Shown piece by piece: positions 37,810 to 48,852 of a DNA stretch of 64,000 bases. Each line of letters opens with the position of its first letter. The stretch's first letter is position 1. This DNA comes from Rhynchospora pubera (Eukaryota > Streptophyta > Magnoliopsida > Poales > Cyperaceae). The position numbers and the translations under genes were made by a program. The notes beneath the pieces were generated by a model. The model was not told where the DNA came from and did no database searches. It saw nothing but the letters and a program-made list of their open reading frames with translations. Where the stretch lies: positions 147,726,901 through 147,790,900 of the forward strand of contig CM051459.1 in assembly GCA_028095005.1 (NCBI GenBank), written 5' to 3'.

Positions 37810-37946
37810 ATTCCTGACATGCTTAGATCGGAATCCTGGATTTCGATGTAAGCTTAGATAGGATTCCTGGATTCCGACCTAAGCTTAGATCGGAATCTGA
37901 GAATCCGATCTAAGCTTAGATCGGAATCCAAGATTCCGATCTAAGC
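37810..37946. repeat. Internal palindromic array upstream of the transposase gene
   Basis: Four related units (AGATCGGAATCC...GATTCCGATCT) joined by AAGCTTAG rather than TAACGTTA. The array lies about 180-310 bases before the transposase start; a single further half-site (ATCGGAATCTCAAATTCCGAT) sits at about 38023-38043 next to the TATA box. Confidence 0.75.
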
Positions 37947-38051
37947 AATAAGTTGAGCACACTGCGGCAAATTATTTGATTTGATCGGGAATCGACGTGA
38001 ACTTTTAAATCTGTTTGCTAATATCGGAATCTCAAATTCCGATCTTATCAC

Positions 38052-38059
38052 TATAAATA
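38052..38059 (+). promoter_or_regulatory. TATA box of the MULE-2 transposase
   Basis: TATAAATA 64 bases before the ATG at 38123. Confidence 0.65.
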
Positions 38060-38122
38060 GTTGGTCGTTATCACAATCTTAATATCATCTATCTTTTCCA
38101 ATTAATTCTTAGTCATATAGAA

Positions 38123-40700
38123 ATGTATTCAATTAGTGTTTTTGTCAATCAATCTCCCTTTAATCCAGCAAATAATTTTCGTTTTGATGTTTTTCCACAA
38201 ACTGATTATGAATCTATTAAACAAATAATTTTGTCCTCATTGGGAATTTATCAAGGTGAGTTCAATTTGAGAATTGTTTCGCGTTTCAACGTAATTATGG
38301 ACGGAAGGTTTCAACAAATTATTTTGCCGGTGAACTCTCAAAATGAATGGCGATACGTTCAACACGAGTGCTTTGAGGCAAGGCGACTTGATGGTCTAGA
38401 AATGCATGTCGATTTACTTCCGGCACAAGGTAAATTTAATTTTGAATTTAATTATGTGACATTTAATTTTGGAATAATAGAATTATTTGCTTAAATATAT
38501 ATATTTATATTAATATTAACTATGAAAATAATAATTATAGAATAATAATTAAAATCATATTAAAATCATATTAAAATCATATTAACTATAGAATAATAAT
38601 AACTATGAAAATGCGATTTATTAATATTAACTATGCATAAAAACATAAATAAGAACAATTTCTAGAAATAGCTTTTAATAAGAACAATTATAACACATTT
38701 TTGTACAACTATCCAAATTGTACAATTTTTGTATGTGACTATAACACATTTTTTTTATTATAATTAGGTGGTTATTATAATTATAATTATAATGAACAAC
38801 AAAATTATGAGGAAGAAGAACACCAACAACCAAATGCAACCAATCAAGAAGAAGAGAATGAAACCATTACATTAGATTGGGATCCTTGGGACCTTAACAG
38901 TATAGATCCTCGTGATAGTACACTTCAGGAAGAAGAAGGTACATACTACGAGTCTCACACCGGTCAAGGCACTTGGGAACATGGTGGTAGTAGTAGGCAA
39001 GAACATGGTGGTAGTAGTAGTAGTAGGCACGGCCGGCCACAAGAAGAAGAAGATGTCGTTCAAGTAAACGAAGAAAACGAAGAAGAAACACGTCGACTCG
39101 ATGATTTATACGACCGAGGTCCCGGTTTTCAGTCAGACTATGCAACAGGTGAGGACTTTAGTGATGAAGAAGTGGACTTATTTGAGTCAGAGGGAATCGA
39201 TGGTGGACCCCAATCAAACGTGAACCCCAATCACCAGTATTACCTTACAGGAAGGACAGAAACATACCATCCCCTAGGGCAATTTCTAGATATTTCTGAG
39301 TATAGAAATTCCGTACCTCAACCGTCTCAACCTCATGGATCAGGGCCATTAGCAGAAGGGACAATTTTTTTCTCGAAAGAGCAACTCATAGGAGAGTGTC
39401 AAAAATACTCATTACGTTTAAATGTACAACATAAAACCACTGCTAGTTCTCCGAAAAAATTAATATTGAACTGTAAGGAATATGGTTGTAAGTGGCGTAT
39501 GTATGCCCGTACAGAAAGAGAAGGCAAATTTTGGAAGATAATAACGAATGAACACGAGCATACATGCGTGAGGAGGGCCGGAGACTTCACACATGATAAT
39601 TTAACGGCTGAGGTTATCGCCAACTGTATTACAAATGCAGTAAAGAGAGATGTCAGTATTTCCTTACCCGACGTTAAATCTCTACTGGAGAAAGAATACC
39701 CGAATGTGGTGCCCACTTATAACAAGATTTGGCGGGGACGAGAAAGAGCAATCGAACATCTTTTTGGTTCATGGGAAGATTCGTACAACAAACTACCGAG
39801 TCTTTTATTGGCTATACAGAGGACGACACCCGGCACGCAGATAGAGTGGTTGTTTAAAAGCGTAGGTGATCCGAACAGAGCTATGTTCGAAGCAGCAGCA
39901 TGGGCATTCGGGCCTTGTATCGCGGCGGTTCCGTATATTAGGCCCGTGATTAGCATTGATGCCTCTTTCTTATCAGGTCGCTATAAGGGTAAATTCTTAG
40001 CGGCTTGCGGTTACAATCCTGAGCAACGGCTTGTTCCGTTAGCATTTGCTTTAGTGAGAACGGAGGATGAAACTTGCTGGGGTTGGTTCATGAAATTTCT
40101 AAGGGAACAAGTGGTGGGACCAAAAAAATTTTGTGTTGTCTCAGACCGTCATTGGGGAATAAGGAACATGTTTAAAAGACCACAGTACGGATGGCAAGAA
40201 AGTGCGGAGCCTGCATTGGCCGTACATCGGTATTGTATGCAACATTTATGTGAAAATGTGTACAAGGTTTCTGGTAAAGACAAAGGTATACCACACAAAT
40301 TTAGAAATAAGTTGGCTAACAAGAAAAAGAAACGGCCATTCATGAAAATGTGGGAGGAACTCCGAGTGACAAACCCTGAAGTTATCGATTATCTTAAGAA
40401 GTGTGGTAAAGAAAACGAGACAGATACCAATGAGCGAATGAGACCAGAGAGGTGGGGCACAAACTTTTGACACTGGTGCACGTTGGGGTCTTATGACTAG
40501 TAACGGATCTGAAAGTCTAAATAGCCGGTACAAGGTTGAGAGAAGACTCCCAGTTGTTGGACTCGTAGAAGGCACTTGGTACAAGACTGTGCAGTGGTTT
40601 AATGAAAGGAAGCAAATAGCATTGGGAAGACAAGCAGATGGAGAACGGTGGCCAAAAGAGGTGCAATTAAAAGTCATGAAGCATACTCTTAAAGCGGGTA
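38123..40700 (+). pseudogene. MULE (mudrA-like) transposase, frameshifted and lacking the C-terminus
   Basis: Exon 1 is 38123-38429; exon 2 starts at 38768 (GT/AG, phase 1) and stays open to 40470. The protein has an N-terminal domain beginning MYSISVFVNQ, an acidic Glu/Gln/Ser-rich linker, a DNA-binding mudrA domain (LNCKEYGCKWRMYAR ... HEHTC), and the MULE catalytic domain with Asp in SIDASF and Asp in VVSDRHWG. At 40454-40457 a run of four G shifts the frame; the similarity goes on in the next frame (QTFDTGARWGLMTSNGSESL) to about 40700. The SWIM zinc finger expected after this was not found. The enzyme is probably inactive. Confidence 0.85.
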
Positions 40701-40786
40701 AGGATTACCATTGTATACTTTACCTAAAATTAACCTTCATTTATATTTACATGTTTTTTTTATATATTTTAATATTTACAGCGCTG

Positions 40787-41080
40787 ATGACAGCTCAGTA
40801 TTTTTGATAAAATTTTTCAGAGCGTATTTCATAATTTTCTAGCGCCAAACTTTTCGAATTCAGAGCTGTTTTTTCAGTTGAAAGTGTGACTATCTTGGTC
40901 ATTTGTCATTTTTGTTTTCAACAAATGGTACGCCTAAAAATTTTGAAATTTAAGTTTAGGAAAATTGGTCCGCCAATTAACAGCTTAGTATTTTTGTTAG
41001 AATTTTTCAGAGCGTATTTCCTATTTTTCTAGCGCCAAACTTTTCGAATCCGGAGCTGTTTTTTCAGTTCTAATTTTTCT
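40787..41080. repeat. Direct repeat of about 90 bp in the MULE-2 3' region
   Basis: Copies at about 40787-40880 and 40979-41072 share AGAGCGTATTTC and CTAGCGCCAAACTTTTCGAA followed by GAGCTGTTTTTTCAGTT. They lie after the truncated transposase gene; function unknown. Confidence 0.7.
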
Positions 41081-41477
41081 CATATTTAATTATCAAAATC
41101 TTAATTATTAAAAGCAAAAAAAATTAAATAAATTAGTTACACATAAATTTTCATATGAATTTTTCTTATTTTTCCGTATTTTTAAAATAATTTTACAATT
41201 TATTATCTATTTTTCTAATTAATTAAGTAGTTAATAAACAAATAAAAAGACAACAAAAAAAATCTAATATAATTTATAATTACATATAATTTTAAATTTT
41301 ATTTTTCCTCATTTTTTCCGATTTTTTAAATATTTTTGGAATATTTTCTTTATTTTTTTATTTAATTAACTAAATTAAAAACTAATAAACTAAATAAATA
41401 AATAATAAAATAAAATAAAAAAATTAAACTTACTGTGCTCGCGCGCGGAAAGGAGGTCCGGAGCAGAGTTATATCGT

Positions 41478-41610
41478 AAACGTTAGATCAGAATCCTGGA
41501 TTCCGATCTAACGTTAGATCGGAATCCCAGAATCCGATCTAACGTTAGATCGGATTCTCGGAATCCGATCTAACGTTCGGAATCCAGGATTCCGATCTTA
41601 CGATACTATT
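41478..41610. repeat. Palindromic array in right TIR of MULE-2
   Basis: Mirror of the left array: GATCGGAATCC / GGATTCCGATC units joined by TAACGTTA. Confidence 0.8.
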
Positions 41611-41692
41611 TATATTAAACTGATTAAATTGATATTAATTTTATTGGATTATATTATTTTAATATTATTTTACAAAATTTCGGCTTCCGGGA

Positions 41693-42255
41693 CAAGGTTA
41701 GAACTTAGAAGTCGATCCATATAAAATCTCGAAGGCCCATCGGAGAATCAATGGAGTATATTTATTTGATTTTTAATGATAGATATAGCATGATTCACCA
41801 ATTATGGAACGATTTGTGTTGATCAATCAAGATTTGAAACAATCATGAATAGTTAAAAATATAGACGAAGCAATCAACGGAGATGATCCATATGTTTGTT
41901 TCAGATAAGGATTGTAATACTATTATTTGTTTAGTTTTAATATTTTTTTGTCATGCTCGTGTTTCCTTGATTAGAATATAATTATTTAATTATTCATTTT
42001 ATTTATTAATTTGTTATAAAATATATGTATGAAATATGTACTATTGACATAATTAATGATTAGTTTGACAGTCACAAATTAACGCAAAAAATTATAAATT
42101 TATTACAAAACTTATGAATATAGTGTTGGCCTTTGTAAAGTAATATAAAATATTTGGATAAACGCTTTATTTATATCATGATGAACATATTTAAAATTTG
42201 ATTTTATTTAAATGATAATTAATATATATTCAATTATTATTACATGCACAAATAT
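41693..42255. other. No gene seen
   Basis: AT-rich spacer between MULE-2 and the foldback MITE, with no motif-bearing frame. Confidence 0.5.
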
Positions 42256-42636
42256 GAGAAAACCTATGGTGCATACTAATCTAAGTTTTTGGATCTACTT
42301 CAAAATGACCAATTCAATCCGTCCAATATGATCTCCATATTATATTCTCTCCTTCGACCAAATTTTACATATTTTTCGAAATTTTTTAAGTTTTTTTTCG
42401 AATTTTAGAAAATCACTAACCTATTTTTTTCTGAACCGTTAAAAAATAACAGTTTTAAAAAATCCGAAAAAAAATATTTAAAAATTTCAAAAAAAATGTA
42501 AAATTTTGTTGGCAAGGAGATTTCAATAAAGAGATCATATTATAAGGTTTGGATCGGTCATATTGAAGCACATCCAAAAATTTGGATCAGTATTCACCGA
42601 AGCTCATGTACTTTAGTATGCACCATAGGTTTTCTC
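42256..42636. mobile_element. Foldback MULE-type MITE (381 bp) with perfect 9-bp TSD
   Basis: Perfect 24-bp inverted ends starting GAGAAAACCTATGGTGCATA, with imperfect complementarity continuing through most of the element, so that a single strand would fold into one long hairpin. The TSD CACAAATAT is at 42247-42255 and 42637-42645. It has no coding capacity. The 9-bp TSD points to mobilisation by a Mutator-type transposase. Confidence 0.85.
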
Positions 42637-42645
42637 CACAAATAT

Positions 42646-43057
42646 TACAGAATTGAAATCTTTGATGAATGATAAATTTTACATCAAATTAATTTCATCA
42701 TTCTTTATGCCCGCGATATTTACATAGTATAGATCATGTTCCAAATGTCATACATCAGAATTTTAAAGTTATTATTGTGGATTATTAATTATTAATTACT
42801 GTAAAACATAAAACATAGTTCTAGACATTACCTTTTTAGGATAGGTCAATTATATATTTTTTAAATTGGTGAAATTTATAATTAAAATTGTATATAACAT
42901 AATAAATCGTCATAATCATTACCATAATTTTTAATGCTTTCAAAAATATAATTTATCATTTTCTTTAAATTGCTGAAAATAGTCAACTATTATTATAAGT
43001 TTGTGGGCTAATTAATAAAAGAAGTATGACAATATCACATTACTTCCGCACTATGTC
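42646..43057. other. No gene seen
   Basis: AT-rich, non-coding. Confidence 0.5.
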
Positions 43058-43059
43058 AA

Positions 43060-43102
<43 letters not shown>
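43058..43102. repeat. (AAT)n microsatellite
   Basis: About 15 uninterrupted AAT units. Confidence 0.95.
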
Positions 43103-43248
43103 TGATATATGATCAGTTTGTACTTTGTTTTTCCCCCAATTGGCAAAAGGATTCTCATCATCAGCCGGCAATATTATCTGATCGATTTTGATATATGAAG
43201 TTATGAACACAGTTTGATATAACCATTGTTCGCACTTTGTGGCATGCT

Positions 43249-43346
43249 GCATGCATGCATGATAATAATAAAACAATGACGATGACGAAGATGATGTCAT
43301 GATCTTGATCTGATCTTTTCGTGCAACGTACTTCATGCATGCATGC
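43249..43346 (+). promoter_or_regulatory. Two RY-type CATGCATG clusters
   Basis: GCATGCATGCATG at 43249-43261 and CATGCATGCATGC at 43334-43346. These contain the RY core (CATGCA) recognised by plant B3 factors of the ABI3/FUS3 group. They lie 110-200 bases upstream of the likely TATA box of the glycine-rich gene. Binding is inferred only. Confidence 0.35.
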
Positions 43347-43452
43347 CACGGAAACAAGCAAGTTTGGACAGCGTGGTGCAACGGAGAATGAGCCCAGCTG
43401 TTGGCGGAACATCTGGAAGCCACCTAGTCACCTGCTTGCTGCTTGCTGCTGT

Positions 43453-43460
43453 TATAAGTA
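43453..43460 (+). promoter_or_regulatory. Likely TATA box of the glycine-rich protein gene, now displaced by the hAT
   Basis: TATAAGTA on the plus strand. If the hAT (43535-48538) and one TSD copy are removed, this box falls about 130 bases upstream of the ATG at 48604, a normal plant spacing. With the element present the distance is over 5 kb. Confidence 0.5.
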
Positions 43461-44220
43461 GCATTCACCTCTTCCTAATTACACCAGGACGTTCGTACAT
43501 ATAGGTTTGTCATCCCAAAACTAGCTAGTGTGATTAGACCTGATTAACGTTGCTAACGATCACAGAACTGCCGTCTTCCGTTATCGTTTAGATTCAGCGA
43601 ACGACACAGATAGTCCTATCGTTAACCAGTTCGTTTATCAAACGGTACAACTTTCAGTTCCGTTAATCGTTTACGTTTAAGTAAACGGCATAACGGTTAA
43701 ACGTTTATACCGTATAATTTGTGCCTTTATGAAGGATAACGAAATTAAATTCAGAAAAAAATTATGCAAAATGTAAAAAAAATCACACATGATATAAAGA
43801 AAACATGCATACATTAATACAATAACGTATCAGTACAAACACCAACAAAATACTCCAAGTTGCAGTACAAACACTAACAAAATACTCCAAGTTGCATTTC
43901 AATTACATTACCCACAAACACCAACAAAATATGACAAGTTGCAAATCTAAACCCTAAACCCAGATCTGAAACTTCATTCTCAGAATTCATTGAAGAGCCA
44001 AAGACATGCAAATATGCAATCCAGGCTTCAACCCAAAGAACAACAAAAAGTATCATCATTGAATATCATTGCTTCAGATCTGAGGAGCCAAAGATATGCA
44101 ATCCAGACTTCAACTATGTATCAAGGCACCAAAAATATACTAAATGAAAGGCAACAATAACTCAACAAACTAGAATTGGCTTACTGAGGGGAGCCAACTG
44201 AAGTACACAAGTACACAACA

Positions 44221-47200
44221 TTAATCCTCAATGCTACCTCCTTCATCAATAGTCCATAGAGGCTCACCAATTTTTTCACCTTTTTCTGTAGTAACACAAA
44301 CAATGAAGCATGTTAATTATTTGCACAAAGTAAACTACAAAAGAAGCAATTTAAAGAAAACAATGAGTCAAGCATGAAAGATACCATTAATTGATGCCCT
44401 CAACCAATCTTGAGCACAAAGTAAAGCTTCAATGCTCTCATCATTGAGAGAGCTCCTAGCTGGACTGAGTATTCTGCCACTTGTACTAAATGCAGATTCA
44501 GATGCTACTGTTGAAATTGGGACAGCCAAGATGTCCTTAGTTAATTGAGACAGTATTGGGTATTTAGGAGACTTCAATCTCCACCAAGCTAGAATGTCAA
44601 AGTCCTCATCAACAGTTGCTTCATCAACTTCAGTAGCTATTTAAACAAATAAATAACTAAAGATTAAATATAAATGAAAGAATTGGAAACTTAAAAAAGA
44701 TCAAAATTGAAAAAGAAAGGTTAAGTAGTACATCACCTAGATAGTCTTCTAGCTCAGATTTTGGAGGTTCACTGTTCTTCCTTTCTTTTATATAGTCTTT
44801 CAATGCAGCCCTAGAATTAGTTGCACTACCACTAGCACTAGCACCAGCAACAACAATTGTTTTTTTTCCTATTACGTACAATTTTAATTATCAAGTTAAT
44901 ATAAGAAAAATAACACTTAAGACTTATATAAAATCTGAAATGTTTATACCTCTTTGACACTCTAGCTCGGTTCTCATCACTTGCATTTTCTTCAACATAA
45001 TCATTGAACAATGCTTTCATGCACTCTCTCAAATTTGCAATGAAGTTATCACATTCTTCAGGAAATAATTCTTTCATGTAGTACTCAACGACATAAAGTT
45101 TACATCTAGGATCAAGCACACAAGCTATTGCCAACAGAGAATTACCAATGGACCAATACTTATCAAACTTGTCAGTCATTTCAGCCCCCATTTGCACAAT
45201 GAATGGAAATGGACTACTGGACATCCTTTTAATGCTCAGATAAACCTCAGCAAACTCAGGGAAGAAAAGATTTAATGTTGGATACTTAGTGCCACTCAAT
45301 TTTAATGTGGCTTCATAAAAGACCTTCAAATAACTAACTAAACATTCCACTGCATCCCATTTGAATTCAGCTGGTTTCAAGTAGTACCTCTTATCAAGGT
45401 TACTGTACCTACATAGGGCTGGTTTCAACTCCAAAGCTAGTACCAACATCAAATATGTGGAGTTCCATCTTGTTGGAACATCCCAAGCTGGCTTCTTAAA
45501 TGGAATTTGACTCTGCAATAACAATAAAAGAATATATTAAAAATAAAATATAGGATGCTAATAAGTAATAACAATAAAAGAATATATTAAGAAATAATAT
45601 AATATATTAAACATAACCTGAGAGCAAGCCAGCTTGAATTTCTCCATCCTTCCTTGAGAGTGTTTAATGTACTTCATCGTGTCGCGAATATCTCTTATCT
45701 CATCCTTCAGAACACTTAATCCATCTTGTACAATCAAATTTAGGATGTGACAACCACATCTCTGGTGGAAGACTTGACCATCCACTGGTAAGTCATCTTG
45801 GATGGGTGTCTTTGCAAACAGTTCATTGATGCAAGCATCATTGGAAGAAGCATTATCAAGGACAAGACAGAATGCCCTTTTATCTAAGTTCCATAATACC
45901 AATTTTTCATAAAAAGCCTCAGCTATGTGTTTACCAGTATGTGGGCTTGGCAATGGCACAAATGTGATGATCCTTTTTCTCAAAATCCATTTTTCATCAA
46001 TGTAGTGACATGAAATTGCCATAAAACCCCTATCTCTACCCTTGTTGGTCCACAAATCACTGGTAAAACTAAATCTACAAGTAAGTTGCCCCAACTGTTC
46101 ATAAAGAGTAACATGTTGTTCTTCATAGAACTTAATGCAGTCTGATCTAAGGGTCATTCTTGATGGAATTTTGAATGAAGGTTGCAATTCATTAAATAAC
46201 AACCTCAAATAATAGTGGTTGACACAGTTAAAGGGATATTCATGGGCTATTACCAACATTGCCAAAGCCTTTCTACATTTCATCTGATCAAAGACCCAAG
46301 GAATAAGTTCTGTTCCTTCTGTTTTAATAACAAAGAAAATAAAATTTATCAGTAATAAATCAAAACAACTGAATGAAATAATATAAGTCATAATAAATGA
46401 ATTATATCAAAACAATTAAATTTACCTGCTGATTTGGCAGCTTGCAACATTTTTTGCAAAGCATCACGCCTATTTCTAGGAAATTTTTTACACCCTTTGT
46501 CAATGTGATTCTTCATAGAAGCAGTGCCTCTTTGTTGCCCTTGTAAATACTTGGCACCACAATATTTGCAAATGGCAGAATAGCTGCCTTCTTCATCAAC
46601 GGGCCCCTTGTTGAAATATTGCCAAACTTTGGCAGTGACCTTCCTTGTTTTTCTCTTTTTAGGATTTGCAACTTCCTCTTCACAAGGAGGTTCTTTCTCA
46701 CCATCTTGACCAGTGGTATTAGGATTATTAGGGTCAGTATTAGGGTCATTAGGGGCATCTTTCTGTATTCTTTCAATTTCCTCTTGGGTCTCAAAGTGCA
46801 ACCCAGCACCCATGCAAAACCAAACAAGTGTCAGTTCAAATGAAGTACAGTATGTCAGTATCAGTTCACAGTTCAAATCAAGTACAGTATCAGTTCACAG
46901 TTCAATCAAGTGTAGTATCAGTTCACAGTTCAATCAAGTGCAGTATCAGTTCACAGTTCAATCATCAAGTGCAGTATCAGTTCACAGTTCAATCAAGTGC
47001 AGTATCAGTTCACAGTTCAATCAAGTGCAGTATCAGTTCACAGTTCAATCAAGTGCATTATCAGTTCACAGTTCAATCAAGTGCAGTATCAGTTCACAGT
47101 TCAATCAAGTGCATTATCAGTTCACAGTTCACATCAAGTACAGTATGAGTTCACAGTTCAATCAAGTGTAGTATCAGTTCACAATTTAATCAAGTCCAGT

Positions 47201-47521
47201 ATCAGTTCAAACAACAAGTGTATCAAGTGCATTGTCAGTTCAAATCAAGTGCAGAATCAGTTCAAACATCAAGTGCATCAAGTCACAGTTCAAATCAAGT
47301 GCAGAATCATTTCAATCATCAAGTGCATCAAAGTCACAGTTCAAATCAAGTGCAGTATCAGTTCAATAATCAAGTGCATATCAGTTGCACATCAAGTGCA
47401 GTATCAGTTCAATTAAGAAGTGTATCAAGTCACAGTTAATGAAAAGTAATTAAACGTACTCATCATCTGATATATCTTCCTCAGGTATATCAGACAGTCT
47501 CTCTGAACCAGAACCAACCAT
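44221..47521 (-). CDS. hAT transposase (RICESLEEPER/DAYSLEEPER type), seven exons, about 695 aa
   Basis: Exons on the minus strand: 47521-47460, about 46769-46426, 46318-45618, 45512-44950, about 44837-44737, 44636-44385, 44285-44221. With these limits all phases agree (2,088 nt). The 3' ends of exons 1-6 and the starts of exons 3, 4, 6 and 7 are firm; the acceptors of exons 2 and 5 are chosen by phase. Domains: BED zinc finger (KVWQYFNKG ... CKYCG ... HIDKGC), RNase H-like core with FTSDLWTNKGRD and LVLDNASSND, the CGCHILNLIVQDGL block, and the C-terminal hATC dimerisation domain (YPILSQLTKDILAVPIST, SESAFSTSGR, LLCAQDWL). The catalytic Asp/Asp/Glu candidates and the zinc ligands are present, and no internal stop was needed, so it may be active. 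It acts in the nucleus on the element's ends. Confidence 0.75.
46880..47440. repeat. 28-bp minisatellite inside hAT-1 intron 1
   Basis: About ten near-perfect head-to-tail units of CAGTTCACAGTTCAATCAAG plus TGCAGTAT (28 bp) run from 46880 to about 47190, with shorter degraded versions to about 47440. It lies between exon 1 and the BED-finger exon. Confidence 0.9.
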
Positions 47522-47984
47522 GCTATCTGCTAAGATAAAGAAATGAAAATCATATCAGAAAAAGAAAGAAAAAAAATATTGAATAAAAGCAAAAAGATAT
47601 TGAATAAAATTGAAAAAAAATAACCACCTTAAGTAAAAGGAATCTGCTGTGAGCTCCTCTCTTTCTAACTTTCTTCTTATTTGTATTCGTCTCTGCCTCT
47701 CTTCTTTTTTTTTCTTTCTTCTGATATGCTGTTTAGTTTCTCATATATACAATATAGCAATAGAAATATCATGATTGCTTGTGGCGACATGATCCTAACA
47801 GAGGATCTAGTCACCTACTCACCTATCTCACAATCACAGATTCACAGTCATAGATATCAAATTATAACCTACCTAATCACTCTAGATTTTAGTACAAATC
47901 AACAAACAAAATGATGAGTTTACCCCTTCTCGAGGGTCAAATCAGATCTGAAATTGATTGAGAAAAAGGAAGAAATACATATCT

Positions 47985-47989
<5 letters not shown>

Positions 47990-48023
<34 letters not shown>
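47990..48023. repeat. (GA)n microsatellite
   Basis: About 16 AG units within hAT-1, upstream of the transposase start. Confidence 0.95.
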
Positions 48024-48027
<4 letters not shown>

Positions 48028-48603
48028 ACCTGTACCATATTCATATATAGCATCAGAAGACTAACAGTCGCATGGGAGAGAGACGAAAAAGGGGACAACA
48101 GAAGACTAACAGTCGCATCGAAGTTTTGTACGCTCTGACGCTCAGCCGCTCCGGGAAGAGAAAGAGGGAAAAAGGAGGAGAACAGATCGAGGAAAAAGTG
48201 AGAGAGAGTCAGAGAGATTGAGGCGCAGCGGCGCAAGTTGCGACTTAGGGTTTATTTAAAAGAGTCTCGCGACTCTTCGCTATCTCCAGACGCCCTTTCA
48301 GTTTCTCTACTATCTAAAAAATTCTAAACATATAAAATTTAGTGGTATTTACACGAGATAACGGAATAACGATAACGAAACACCCTGTTCCGTTTACCGT
48401 TCGTTTATTACTCTGATTTTTCGGCCTATTCCGTTTGACGTTTCATTTCGGTAATGGAACTGATTTCAGTGCCGTTATTCGTTCCGTTCAGATAAACGGA
48501 ACGGAATAACGTTTTTTTTGTTTCCGTTGGCAGGCCTAAGTGTGATAACCAAGAGCTCTTAATTTTCAAAGTAACTTTCTTACTATAGGGTCTGCCAAAG
48601 ACA

Positions 48604-48852
48604 ATGGGAGGAAAAGGTGGAGGCACCGGAGGTAAAGGCGGAGGCAGTGGAGGTGGTGGCAAAGGTGGAGGGGGCGGAAGTGGCAAGGGTGGAGGAGGTG
48701 GTGGGGGAGGGGCAAGATCTGGCGGAGGGGGCCGGGGCTCGGACGAAATGAAAGCCCCCGGCGCAGAGGGGTATATCTCTAGATCGGATTTTGAAAGTAA
48801 CCCGCAGGGTTACTTCCATGATCTTCATCATCATGGTAGTGATAAGAAGTGA
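48604..48852 (+). CDS. Small glycine-rich protein, 82 aa
   Basis: A short protein starting MGGKGGGTGGKGGGSGGGGK, glycine-rich to about residue 45, followed by a non-repetitive tail MKAPGAEGYISRSDFESNPQ and GYFHDLHHH. The tail matches a conserved plant small-GRP motif (KAPG...YISR..FE.NPQGYF.DLH), so this is a real gene and not a GC artefact. It has no signal peptide, so it is not a typical secreted cell-wall GRP; its role is unknown. The hAT-1 TSD ends only 57 bases before the ATG, so the insertion lies in the leader or core promoter, and the likely TATA box is on the other side of the transposon at 43453. Confidence 0.85.
   Translation: MGGKGGGTGGKGGGSGGGGKGGGGGSGKGGGGGGGGARSGGGGRGSDEMKAPGAEGYISRSDFESNPQGYFHDLHHHGSDKK

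Larger units (their letters stand above)
36865..41683 (+). mobile_element. MuDR-type MULE (MULE-2), complete ends, broken transposase
   Basis: A 4,819-bp element with TIRs of about 200 bp (36865-37062 and 41478-41683), both starting CCGAAATTTTG, and a perfect 9-bp TSD CTTCCGGGA at 36856-36864 and 41684-41692. It carries a MULE-family transposase gene on the plus strand. The TIRs are close to identical, so the insertion is fairly recent. AT content is high, with palindromic islands. Confidence 0.93.
43535..48538 (-). mobile_element. hAT DNA transposon, complete with TSD and transposase gene (hAT-1)
   Basis: A 5,004-bp element with short TIRs (TAGACCTG at the left; TAGGCCTG read inward from the right) and a perfect 8-bp TSD AGTGTGAT at 43527-43534 and 48539-48546. 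Both subterminal regions are dense in AACGGAAC/GTTTAACG-type motifs, as usual for hAT transposase binding. A seven-exon transposase gene is on the minus strand. It is a candidate autonomous element. Confidence 0.93.

Noticed and set aside
46713..47171. Frames of 106-152 codons over the minisatellite
   Set aside because: They are translations of a 28-bp tandem repeat inside an intron, antisense to the transposase gene.
46880..47440. Possible CRISPR array
   Set aside because: The units are head-to-tail without unique spacers and lie in a plant transposon intron; this is a minisatellite.
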